From CAYQJL01 sp964612295 (GTDB lineage Bacteria > Eisenbacteria > RBG-16-71-46 > CAIMUX01 > WJJG01): a stretch of DNA of 64,000 nucleotides. Below, piece by piece: positions 1 through 7,830 of the stretch. The first letter of the stretch is position 1, and every line of letters starts with the position of its first letter. Made by a program: the position numbers and the translations under genes. The notes below the pieces were generated by a model. That model was given only the letters and a program-made list of their open reading frames with translations, was not told where the DNA came from and ran no database searches. The stretch lies in the NCBI GenBank assembly GCA_964612295.1, contig CAZTDY010000006.1, positions 59,716 through 123,715 of the forward strand, in the 5' to 3' direction.

Positions 1-541
1 CGGCGCTGCACTTGCCGTCGCCCGCGCCATCGTGGGTGATCACCGTGGCATCCTGGCGTCCGCAGGTGAAGTAGGCGGAGGCCGCGTGGCAGAGATGATG
101 GTCGATGAAGACCACCGGCTTGTCGATTCCGAAGTCTTCCCGCAGGGCCTTCTTCATCTTGTCCTGGCGGGGAGAGGTGAGGACCTTCTTCACGTTGTGG
201 TAGGTCTGCCGGGCGGCGGCCGAGTCGCCTACCAGCGTCGAGAAGGTGGCTCCCAATGACAAGAGCAGGTCACGGGTTCCGCCCTTCGATTCCCGGAAGT
301 AGTCGGAATAGGGAACGGCCTCCGAACGCCAGAAGAGGTTCTCCGTGGCGACGGCCACCGCGTCCACTTGATCCGGCCCGAAATTCGAGAGGCGGAGCAC
401 CTCGCGGATGCTCAAACGCGGGAACCCCATACTCAGCTTGTGTCTGTTCAGGCGTTCTTCATTGACGGCCGCGGCGATCTTTCCATCGATAACGACCGCT
501 GCGCCGCTATTGAAGCTATCCGTAATGCCCAGAACGATCAT
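1..541 (-). CDS. Carbamoyltransferase, NodU/CmcH family (N-terminal part, runs off the window)
   Basis: Reading the reverse strand from the ATG at 541 gives about 180 residues open to the window edge. The start MIVLGITDSFNSGAAVVIDG is the typical opening of the ASKHA-fold N-terminal domain of carbamoyltransferases that transfer carbamoyl from carbamoyl phosphate to a sugar or antibiotic hydroxyl. The metal-binding signature is visible near residues 148-155 (DHHLCHAAS), followed by a HDGAGDG phosphate-loop-like segment near residue 170. The C-terminal carbamoyl-transfer domain lies outside the window. The hydrolase at 640-1449 is just upstream on the same strand with about 100 bp between, so the two may be co-transcribed. 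The substrate cannot be told from this fragment. Confidence 0.88.
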   Translation of the reverse strand, partial: MIVLGITDSFNSGAAVVIDGKIAAAVNEERLNRHKLSMGFPRLSIREVLRLSNFGPDQVDAVAVATENLFWRSEAVPYSDYFRESKGGTRDLLLSLGATFSTLVGDSAAARQTYHNVKKVLTSPRQDKMKKALREDFGIDKPVVFIDHHLCHAASAYFTCGRQDATVITHDGAGDGKCSA

Positions 542-639
542 GCGACCTCATCTGCTCATCGCGATTTCGAAAACGTCTGCTCCATCATCAAAAAACGGCC
601 GGAATCGTCAGATCCTTATCGCCAAGATGGTGGCTCGCG

Positions 640-1449
640 TCAACGTCTGAGCCGCAGGCGGGCTTGGTTCCTGAGGAAGCGGCCCAGCGATTCCCGCCGG
701 CCGAAGGGTGTGATTTGGCCCCCCGGCTCCAGCAGCAGCCGTTTCAGGCCGGCAGCTGGGCGGTGACCATCCAGCTGTCCCTCGAGCGAGAAGCCCTGGG
801 CCCCGACTCCTCGTTCCTCCTTTTCGAGGGGGAGGGGATCGCTTCCCGGAAGCACGGCGATGCCTTGCGCGGCGGCCAGACCGAACTCCTTGGGCGTGGG
901 GAAGAGGCCGGGACGCCCTGCGTTGTCTCCGAGGAAGACGCGAGGTGGTCCCGGCTGGGACAGAAACTCCCGCAGACAGGCGCCCCGCTTCCCGGCCCAT
1001 TTGCCGAAGCCCCACGGGATCACGGCCACCCCGCCGGTCTTGTTGACCTGCGCGACCAAGTTGCGGAGTCCGATCCCGTCCGCGAACGGCTCCCTCGTGC
1101 CCAGGGCGAGGAGTTCGAGTCTCTCGGCCGTCACGATCTGGCGTCCTGCGATGAGGATGAGCTGCTCTTCCCCCGGACCAAGGGCGATGAGCGATTCGTC
1201 TTCCTCCGTCTTGTGAAACGACCAGGTTCCGTCGCTCACCACCGGGGCGGACGTGACTGCTTCCGCCTGCCGGTGAGCGGCGGCGAACCAGTCGACCCCC
1301 TGCTGCTCAGCGAGTGCGAGGACGAGGACCGGCTGCTCGTCCGGCGCGAACTCCAGGGCGGCAACCCCCAGATTTCGGTGGGCGGCTGAGAGCAGTCGCG
1401 GTACCTGAAATCGGGCATGGAGGTGGACATGTGCGTCGACCAGAATCAT
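640..1449 (-). CDS. PHP/amidohydrolase-like metal-dependent hydrolase
   Basis: 269 residues. The N-terminus MILVDAHVHLH carries the D-x-H-x-H metal-binding motif of the amidohydrolase/PHP superfamily. Further along are a segment around GGVAVIPWGFGKW and a late FLGDNAGRP stretch, where such proteins often place metal or substrate ligands. No signal peptide is seen, so it is probably cytoplasmic. It precedes the carbamoyltransferase on the same strand and may be its operon partner. The exact reaction is unknown; assignment rests on the H-x-H motif and overall length. Upstream is only a weak purine-rich stretch, so the start rests on the conserved N-terminus. Confidence 0.7.
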   Translation of the reverse strand: MILVDAHVHLHARFQVPRLLSAAHRNLGVAALEFAPDEQPVLVLALAEQQGVDWFAAAHRQAEAVTSAPVVSDGTWSFHKTEEDESLIALGPGEEQLILIAGRQIVTAERLELLALGTREPFADGIGLRNLVAQVNKTGGVAVIPWGFGKWAGKRGACLREFLSQPGPPRVFLGDNAGRPGLFPTPKEFGLAAAQGIAVLPGSDPLPLEKEERGVGAQGFSLEGQLDGHRPAAGLKRLLLEPGGQITPFGRRESLGRFLRNQARLRLRR

Positions 1450-1838
1450 GGGTCGGATCTTACCCCACCCTGAGATCGGAGTCTTCGCGGACGCTCGTTG
1501 GCGGCCTCCGCAGCGGGCAGCGGGGCGTTCTCTCCGCTGAATCGGGGGCAGTTTCCAAGGGACGCCGGCTTGACGTGCACCTTATTTGCAACTGCGGTCG
1601 TGGGTTGGCTTTGCCCGGAAAACGAGGGCCGGTCGTTTCCTTTTCGCCTAGATTTGTACCGGCTGTGTTACAGTTAACCAGAATCTCATCACGGTCTCGC
1701 AGGATGGGTTGTGCCACGTGCAATCCAGGCGACACCCTCGGGAGGGTGACAGAGGTTCGATCGATGCGTTTTGAGGGCCAAGCGCACCGTTGGCGTGTGT
1801 TTGGGCGGGGAAGAGTACTTATCAATTAGGAGGCAGAC
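1450..1838. other. Intergenic region upstream of selenoprotein 1
   Basis: 389 bp between divergent genes. Short open frames here have no recognisable domain or convincing start. It holds a compact hairpin at 1733-1748 (CACCCTC pairing with GAGGGTG) in what should be the leader of the gene starting at 1839, and a strong ribosome binding site AGGAGG at 1828-1833. I could not match the leader to a riboswitch class. Confidence 0.6.
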
Positions 1839-3851
1839 ATGCGGCAATGGAGGCGTCTTTGTCGCGCGGCGATGCTAGTTCTGGCAGCTGCCGCGATTCT
1901 GACGGGATTGGCGGCAGCGTCAGTTCCGCGGGCCGTGCTGGCCGAGTTGTTCACGGCGGACTGGTGACCGTACTGTCCTGACGCCGAGTGCGGACTCGTG
2001 GCGATGCTCGTGGAGTTTCCACAGCAGTTAGTACCCTGCGCACATCACACGTCCGGAGCCTATGGCTATGGTTGGAGCGGAACCCGGGCGAATCTCTACG
2101 GAGTGGGCGGCATTCCGCACGTCCAGTTTGATGGGATTACATCGTCGGTCGGGGCAAGCAGTTGTGCCCAGACGACCAGTACCTACCGCGGCATCATCAA
2201 TGGTCGCTTGGGCTCCTCCCCTGAGAGCCCTGTGTCGATCGAGGGTGTCCACAGCATTGACGGCAATACGGTCACCGTGGACGTGACCTTCACGTTGGTG
2301 GACCCCGTGACCCTGGTCAACCCCGCTTGTCATGTCGTCGTGCAAGAGAGCAACCTCGGCGGCGAGTATCATTGGGTGACCCGAGACTACCATACGGTCA
2401 ACGGTGGATTGGTGAACCAGGGCGATGAGGTCACGATCAGCCAGTCGTTCACCGGCTCCTGGAATATGGAAGAGATCACCATCGCGGCCTTCTGTCAGAA
2501 GATGACGCACCCCGAAGAGGTGTATAACGCCTTTAGGGTTCCGATGGTGCAGGACTTCCAGATCGCCTACCTGCCGCCGGTGCAATCGGTTCCGGGCGGC
2601 AACGGTACGGCTGAATTCACCGGTACCCTGACGAATGTCGGTACCGATGCGGATGTCTTCACGGTTGATCTCAACGACGGGTTCGGCTGGCCGAGCGAGT
2701 TCATGCTCGAGGGCGAGGGTGGCTTCCACACCACGCAGTCGGTCGTTTCGCTGGGCGTCGGCGAGTCCATCGGGGTCTACCTGAATGTCACGACTGACAG
2801 CGACGTGCGTATCGGCGTCGGTGGTCTGCAGTGCCATTCGGCGAATACGGACCACACCGGCGACGTGAATGCCCGGGTCTTCAACGGCAGCCCGGCCATC
2901 ATGTTCGTCGATGACGACCGCAACCGCGCGGACGAGGTCGAGCTTGAGACGGCTCTCAACAGCAGCGGTCTGCTCTATGACAGCTGGGACGTGTTCTTCG
3001 AGCACGCTGAACACAATCCCGCCTTGGTAGACCTGGACGGCTTCGATGTCGTTCTCTGGCACCAGGGTTGGAACTGGGGTCCGCGTTTCGATGAAGACGC
3101 GATGAACACCATCGCTGCGTACATGGATGCTGGCGGCGGCTTCATCATGTCCGCGCAGCAGTTCCTGACCTACGTGACGGCGCCGAACGACTTCGTGACC
3201 GACTACCTGGGCATCTCGTCCTGGATCGACAACGTGGGCGCCGAGTGGGCCTACGGCCAGGCAGGCGATCCGATCTCGGACGGTCTCGACTTCGAACTCG
3301 GGTACCCGTCCGGCAGTCTGAACAAGGCCGACCATCTCGAACCCACGGCGACCGCATCGGTGGTCTTCGAGAGCGAGAATGGGGACAATGTCGGGATCCG
3401 CAACGAGACGCGCGGCATGCGCAGCGTGACCTTCGCCTTCGGCACCAACGCCATCGTCGGTGGTGGTTCTCCCGAAGGTTTGGCCACGACGCTCTCGAAC
3501 GCCGTTGGCTGGCTCGCCCAGACGAGCCAGGATGTTGACGACGTGGTTCCGGTGAACGGCCTCTCGGCCATCACCGGCATCGAGCCGAACCCGTTCAGCC
3601 TGGGCGCGGCCACGACCATCCGCCTGAACTTGTCGGAGACGGCTGCCAACGGACAGCCCACCCTGCAGCTGATGGATGTGACCGGTCGTCTGGTGCGCGA
3701 TATGTCGAACCAGAACTTCCAGGTTGGCCTGCAGACGGTCACTTGGGACGGACTGGATTCGCAGGGTCGTCCGGTTGAGGCTGGGGTCTACTACCTCAAC
3801 TTCAGCACGGCCGACAATTCCGGCAATGCGCGCGTGGTCGTGATCCGGTAA
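1839..3851 (+). CDS. Probable secreted selenoprotein 1: thioredoxin-like (Omp28-like) domain with U-x-x-C and FlgD-like sorting tail
   Basis: The ATG at 1839 follows AGGAGG by 5 nt and opens a 670-residue frame containing one TGA, at codon 43 (1965-1967). Residues 1-35 form a signal peptide (basic start, then an Ala/Leu-rich core). Next comes AELFTADW-U-PYC, the thioredoxin-like active site with selenocysteine in place of the first Cys, and a later GIPHVQFDG that looks like the cis-proline loop. The middle has an adhesion-like region and a segment starting IMFVDDD (glutamine-amidotransferase-like Rossmann type). The last ~90 residues are a FlgD-like sorting domain (IEPNPF, VTGRLV, WDG, GVYYLNF). 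A GTG start at 1998 would lose both signal peptide and active site, so readthrough is the better model. Role inferred: surface thiol/disulfide oxidoreductase. The alternative is a nonsense mutation of TGC/TGT. Confidence 0.82.
1982..2003 (+). promoter_or_regulatory. Candidate bacterial SECIS element of selenoprotein 1
   Basis: Hairpin just after the in-frame TGA: lower stem CGCC/GGCG, upper stem GAGU/ACUC, a two-base GU bulge on the 3' side and apical loop GCGG. The loop starts 22 nt after the UGA and begins with G, both within the known range for bacterial SECIS elements. The hairpin is inside the coding sequence, as expected in bacteria. Confidence 0.6.
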
Positions 3852-3877
3852 CGGAGAGCGATACGCTGAGTCATAGA

Positions 3878-3910
3878 GATGGGCAGGCCGGTTGGCCTGC
3901 CCATCTTTTT
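3878..3910 (+). terminator. Rho-independent terminator after selenoprotein 1
   Basis: Perfect 12-bp stem (GATGGGCAGGCC with its complement), GGTT loop, then five Ts at 3906-3910. It ends the transcription unit of the gene at 1839-3851. Confidence 0.9.
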
Positions 3911-3988
3911 CGTGGTGCGCCCTCGCAGCCCGGCGCGAACATGATTGAAGGCTGTTCTCCCGGTTTCGGGCGGGTGATAATCACGTCC

Positions 3989-4636
3989 ATGGCACCGCTT
4001 CCCTCCCCAGACACCGGCAGGCTACGTCTGATCGGCATCGCCGATCCATCCGCCGCCGGCTGGGAGCAACTCGAACCCGCCGCCGCCCAAGCCCTCCAGG
4101 CCGGTCTCCCGGCCCTGATGCTGCGGGACCGCGGGTTGCCGGATACAGCGTTTGAGCCGATCGCGACCCGGATGCGGGCGGCGACTCGTGCGCACGGTGC
4201 TCTTCTGCTTCTCAATCGCCGTTTTGACATCGCCCGCCGGGTCGACGCTGATGGAATCCACGTGGGGAGCGGCGGCCCGCCGATTGCCAGCCTGCGCCGT
4301 GAATGCCGTCCGGACGTCCTGATCGGCTATTCGGCCCACGCCGGCTCGGAGGCCAGGCAGGCGTTCGAGAACGGTGCGGACTACGTCTTCTTCAGCCCGA
4401 TCTTCGAAACGCCCAGCAAGCAGGGCATACTCGAGCCGGTGGGGCTGGAGGTTCTTGGAGTGGTCGCGGAGGAGACGCCCGGGCCGGTGATTGCCCTGGG
4501 GGGGATCGATGCCGGCAATGTCGGCGCGGTGATGTCATCGGGCGCTTCGGGGGTGGCAATGATCCGGGGGATCTTCTCGCCCGAACGGGACGCCGCGCAA
4601 CAGACCCGCAAGATCCTCGCCCTCGTCAGGGAATGA
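3989..4636 (+). CDS. thiE: Thiamine-phosphate synthase
   Basis: 215 residues from the ATG at 3989, the usual ThiE length; an upstream in-frame ATG at 3941 would add 16 unconserved residues. ThiE joins the pyrimidine (HMP-PP) and thiazole phosphates to give thiamine phosphate in the cytoplasm. Visible family motifs are the ADGIHVG loop, the SPIFETPSKQG phosphate/thiazole loop and the ALGGID near the end. The HVG version of the usual HLGQ-D segment leaves a TenI-like role possible. It converges on thiH, overlapping its 3' end by 11 bp, so it belongs to the thiamine block but is transcribed separately from the riboswitch-controlled operon. Confidence 0.85.
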   Translation: MAPLPSPDTGRLRLIGIADPSAAGWEQLEPAAAQALQAGLPALMLRDRGLPDTAFEPIATRMRAATRAHGALLLLNRRFDIARRVDADGIHVGSGGPPIASLRRECRPDVLIGYSAHAGSEARQAFENGADYVFFSPIFETPSKQGILEPVGLEVLGVVAEETPGPVIALGGIDAGNVGAVMSSGASGVAMIRGIFSPERDAAQQTRKILALVRE

Positions 4637-5744
4637 AGCTGCGGTCGAAGTCCTTCCAGACGGCCTCGTATCCCTTCTCGGCAATGACGCGTGCAATGAT
4701 TGCCGGAGGACGCTGATCGCCGATGTCGAACTGCTCGCCCTCGTGCCACTCAGGAAGGCCGTAGCCTCCCGGGTTCGTGCGGCTCCCCGCGCTCATGCGC
4801 GTCACCCCCAGACCGATCAGGTTGTCGCGAAGGCTTGCGGGTTCGCGGGTCGAGACCACCAGCTCGGCGTCGGGGAGAAGCAGACGCATCGCGCACAGCA
4901 TCTGAACGAACTCGGGGTCAGTGACCTGCGCCTCGGGCTGGAAATCCTCGTGGGCGCATCCCTGCAATCTCGGGAAGCTGACGCTGATGCGGCTCTGCCA
5001 GAATCGCTGGGTCAAATACCGGCCGTGAAGGGCGACCAGGTAGGCTTCCAATCTCCAATCCGAGAGACCCAGCAGAGAGCCGATCCCCAGGCTGCGAAAA
5101 CCCGCCTCGCCGCCCGCCTCGATGGCATCGAGGCGGCTCCCGTAGCGTCTCTTGGGACCCGCCAGGTGATAACGCGCATACCCGGCCGGTTCGTAGACCT
5201 CTTGATAGAGCGCCAGGCCGTCGACCCCGCACTCGGCGAGTCGGCGATAGTCCGCGACCTTGAGCGGCTGGATCTCGATGGCGATCGAGGCGAACTTCGC
5301 GCGCAAGCCGGCCACCACCTCCAGAAGATAGGGCATCGTGACCGCCCGCGGGTCCTCGCCGCTGACCAGCAGAATGTGCCGGAAACCCTCCTCGTGAAGC
5401 AGGTCGGCCTCCCGCAGCACGTCCTCGGGGGTGAGCGTGACGCGAGGGATGTCGAGATTGGCCGCGAAACCGCAATAGGTGCAGTGATTGACGCACGCGT
5501 TGGATAGGTAGAGCGGGGCGTACAGCTGGATCACCTTTCCGAAGCGGCGTTCGGTGACGGCCTTGCTCAGCTGGGCGAGTCGCTCGACGTGCGCGGCCGC
5601 CGCGGGAGAGAAGAGCGCTGCCAGATCGTCCTCGGTTGGCCGCCCGGCGGCCAGCGCCCGCAGGACGTCCGCCTCTGAGCTGGATGCGATCCGTTTCCGG
5701 ATCACCCCCAGATCCAGGGCCGATACTAGGTCAGCGAATCGCAC
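4626..5744 (-). CDS. thiH: 2-iminoacetate synthase ThiH (radical SAM tyrosine lyase)
   Basis: 372 residues. ThiH cleaves tyrosine to dehydroglycine for the thiazole ring of thiamine, using a [4Fe-4S] cluster and S-adenosylmethionine. The radical SAM motif C-x3-C-x2-C is seen as CVNHCTYCGF about residue 87, followed by the LLVSGEDP strand and LYQEVY and LGLSDWR segments typical of ThiH. It is the last gene of the thiF-thiS-thiG-thiH operon; its start overlaps the end of thiG by 19 bp, suggesting translational coupling. Control is by the TPP riboswitch at 7614-7698. Confidence 0.95.
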   Translation of the reverse strand: MRFADLVSALDLGVIRKRIASSSEADVLRALAAGRPTEDDLAALFSPAAAAHVERLAQLSKAVTERRFGKVIQLYAPLYLSNACVNHCTYCGFAANLDIPRVTLTPEDVLREADLLHEEGFRHILLVSGEDPRAVTMPYLLEVVAGLRAKFASIAIEIQPLKVADYRRLAECGVDGLALYQEVYEPAGYARYHLAGPKRRYGSRLDAIEAGGEAGFRSLGIGSLLGLSDWRLEAYLVALHGRYLTQRFWQSRISVSFPRLQGCAHEDFQPEAQVTDPEFVQMLCAMRLLLPDAELVVSTREPASLRDNLIGLGVTRMSAGSRTNPGGYGLPEWHEGEQFDIGDQRPPAIIARVIAEKGYEAVWKDFDRSFIP

Positions 5745-6538
5745 GATTGCTTCTCTCCATCATCGCGCAAGAAGCCGGTCAGCGGACTCGAGGCTCGGGC
5801 CACCTGGCTTTCGCCTCCGGGGCCGGCCTGCCGGGCATCGACCGCTGCGTTGACCGCCTGCATGAATGCGCGCGCCATCATCACCGGGTCCCCGGCGATT
5901 GCGATGGCGGTGTTGACCAACACCGCATCGGCCCCCATCTCGATCGCTGCCGCGGCGTGAGAGGGGAGCCCCAGACCCGCGTCGACCACCACCGGCACCG
6001 TAGCCTGCTCGATGATGATCCCGATCTGATCTGCGGTTTGCAGCCCGCGGTTCGATCCGATCGGGGAGGCCAGCGGCATGACCGTGGCGCATCCCACCTC
6101 CGCGAGGCGTTTTGCGAGAATCGGGTCGGCATTGATGTAAGGCAACACGACGAAGCCATCCTTCACGAGTTCTTCGGCGGCCAGAAGGGTCTCGGTGGGA
6201 TCGGGAAGCAGGTAGTTGGGATCGGGCGTCACTTCCAGCTTCACCCAGTTGGTCCGGGCCGCACGCCGGGCAAACTGGGCCAGGCGGACGGCCTCCGCGG
6301 CCGTTCGGGCGCCCGACGTGTTGGGAAGCAGGCGATACTTGGAGAAGTCGAGCGCCGCAAGCGTGGGATCTTCCGGGCTGTTCAAATCCACGCGGCGCAG
6401 GGCAACCGTGACCAATTCCGACTTCGACGCGGCCACCGCCTCCGCCATGACTTCAGGGGAGGGGAACTTCCCGGTTCCGATGAACAGGCGTGAGGTGAGC
6501 GTGACGCCATCGATGATCAGGGGTTTGAGCGTTTTCAT
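5726..6538 (-). CDS. thiG: Thiazole synthase
   Basis: 270 residues, about 15 longer than usual because of a non-conserved tail. ThiG builds the thiazole phosphate ring from deoxyxylulose phosphate, dehydroglycine and ThiS-thiocarboxylate. Recognised by SRLFIGTGKF at the start, LPNTSGARTA, KLEVTPDPNYLLPD (with the Schiff-base lysine region) and the MPLASPIGSNRG and VDAGLGLPSHAA segments. Its ATG overlaps the thiS stop in a TCAT/ATGA arrangement. Confidence 0.96.
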   Translation of the reverse strand: MKTLKPLIIDGVTLTSRLFIGTGKFPSPEVMAEAVAASKSELVTVALRRVDLNSPEDPTLAALDFSKYRLLPNTSGARTAAEAVRLAQFARRAARTNWVKLEVTPDPNYLLPDPTETLLAAEELVKDGFVVLPYINADPILAKRLAEVGCATVMPLASPIGSNRGLQTADQIGIIIEQATVPVVVDAGLGLPSHAAAAIEMGADAVLVNTAIAIAGDPVMMARAFMQAVNAAVDARQAGPGGESQVARASSPLTGFLRDDGEKQSCDSLT

Positions 6539-6741
6539 CAGCCGCCTCCGACAAATCGGACGATTTCCAGGACGTCACCTTCAGCGATGGGGAGTTCCTT
6601 CCAGTCGGTATCTTCCTCAATGAACTTCCCGTTGTGTTCGATGGCCAGCCCTTCTCCTGCGATCTTCAATTCGCAAATCACCTGGTGCAGGGAGATTCCT
6701 CCCGCCACCTGGCGGGTCTCACCGTTGATCTTGATTTCCAT
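6538..6741 (-). CDS. thiS: Sulfur carrier protein ThiS
   Basis: 67 residues with the ubiquitin-like ThiS pattern (MEIKINGE start, a VAIEHN-like middle as LAIEHNGKFI, then EGDVLEIVRFVGGG). The C-terminal Gly-Gly is the site of adenylation by ThiF and thiocarboxylation. It lies 9 bp after thiF and overlaps thiG. Confidence 0.95.
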   Translation of the reverse strand: MEIKINGETRQVAGGISLHQVICELKIAGEGLAIEHNGKFIEEDTDWKELPIAEGDVLEIVRFVGGG

Positions 6742-6750
6742 TGGCCCCCC

Positions 6751-7566
6751 TCAGGCTTCGCCGAGTAGCACGCGCAAGATCACGTTGGCCTGGTGTCCAG
6801 CGGCCACCGCCACCCGCGGCGCCAGCAGGCCCCGGCCGGGCTTGGCCTCCGATTCCGCATCACCGATCATATAGATGTGCTCGAACACCCGGCGAATCCG
6901 GATCTCATCCGATGGCCCATAGCCCGCGATGCCGGAAACCGTGACCAGGGGAGTCCCCGGCATTCGGCTCCGCACGGCCATCGTCATGTCACGTTTCATT
7001 GCGGGCCCATCGAAACATTCCGCCAGCGCATCGCAACCGGAGAACACCTCTGGGATCGTCTCGCGCGTGAGTTCGGTCCTGTGCGTTTCCACGACCACGT
7101 ATGGATTGATGCGCGTGAGGTTTTCAGCCAGAGCATCCACCTTGGGCCGTCCGATCTGGTCGACGAAGAACTGCTGGCGATTGAGATTGCTCGGCTCGAC
7201 GACATCGAAATCGGCGAGGCGCAATCGACCCACCCCTGTTCGCGCCAGAGCGACCGCCACCAGGCTTCCCAGCCCGCCGCAGCCGGCAACGCCCACGCAG
7301 GTGTTCTTCACGCGATGATGCACACCGGGGCCGTGGCGGGCCACCATAAGACCCTCGAGCTCGGCCTCGCTGGGGATCTCACCCCGCTGGATGAAGACGA
7401 TCTCATCCCCGCCGTTCAGTTCGCGATCCGTATCGACGGGAAAGCCATTGTGAATGACCACATCCGCGTCGGGCTTCATCTCATCACGGAGAGTGAGAAC
7501 CCCGACACCCCGGGGTACGGTGTGCGCAACCTCGTTGACTTTGATGTGGATGATCGCCGCAGACAA
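6751..7566 (-). CDS. thiF: ThiS adenylyltransferase ThiF with an N-terminal ThiS-like domain
   Basis: About 271 residues from a TTG at 7566, which is preceded by GGGGAGG at good spacing; a GTG at 7617 is possible but lies inside the riboswitch. Residues 1-70 are a ubiquitin-like ThiS/MoaD-type domain (IIHIKVNEV ... GGDEIVFIQRGEIPS). The rest is an E1-like Rossmann domain with VGVAGCGGLGS for ATP, LADFDVVEPSNLNRQ and a CDALAECFD segment. ThiF adenylates the ThiS C-terminus. It is the first gene of the operon directly downstream of the TPP riboswitch. The N-terminal domain lacks a terminal Gly-Gly, so it cannot itself be a substrate and may be structural. Confidence 0.9.
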   Translation of the reverse strand: MSAAIIHIKVNEVAHTVPRGVGVLTLRDEMKPDADVVIHNGFPVDTDRELNGGDEIVFIQRGEIPSEAELEGLMVARHGPGVHHRVKNTCVGVAGCGGLGSLVAVALARTGVGRLRLADFDVVEPSNLNRQQFFVDQIGRPKVDALAENLTRINPYVVVETHRTELTRETIPEVFSGCDALAECFDGPAMKRDMTMAVRSRMPGTPLVTVSGIAGYGPSDEIRIRRVFEHIYMIGDAESEAKPGRGLLAPRVAVAAGHQANVILRVLLGEA

Positions 7567-7613
7567 AGACGGCCTCCCCTGGTTCTGGGAAGCCGGCGAG
7601 AATGTTCGGTTTG

Positions 7614-7698
7614 CCACTCCCTACGCCGGCATTATCCGGATCAGGTTATGGGTCAGCGGCCTACCGCTATCTCAGCCCCTTCACGGAGCTCCCCGTGG
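7614..7698 (-). promoter_or_regulatory. TPP (THI-box) riboswitch
   Basis: On the reverse strand the conserved THI-box elements appear in order: P1 strand CCAC, GGGGAGC, GGGGCTGAGA, the GACCC segment, CCTGATCCGGATAATGCC, GCGTAGGGA and the closing GTGG. It sits about 50 bp upstream of the chosen thiF start and should switch the thiF-thiS-thiG-thiH operon off when thiamine pyrophosphate is plentiful. Confidence 0.96.
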
Positions 7699-7759
7699 AT
7701 CGACTCGAACTGTACGGATGTCGTTAGGCAGGGTCAAGGTCCTTGCGTCAGCGGAAAGA

Positions 7760-7788
7760 GAACGGGCAGGTGTGAGTTCTGCCCGTTC
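7760..7788 (-). terminator. Terminator hairpin after the S8 protease
   Basis: 10-bp perfect stem (GAACGGGCAG with its complement) and 9-nt loop, between the end of the S8 protease gene and the start of the thiamine leader. Followed on the reverse strand by a T-rich TCTTTCC. Confidence 0.7.
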
Positions 7789-7830
7789 CCTTGTTCAATC
7801 TGTACTGAGTCCGAACTCTTGAGCTGCAAC

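Noticed and set aside
2028..3335. 435-codon antisense frame opposite selenoprotein 1
   Set aside because: It is a mirror frame of a GC-rich gene; no domain, and the forward strand has clear domains and signals.
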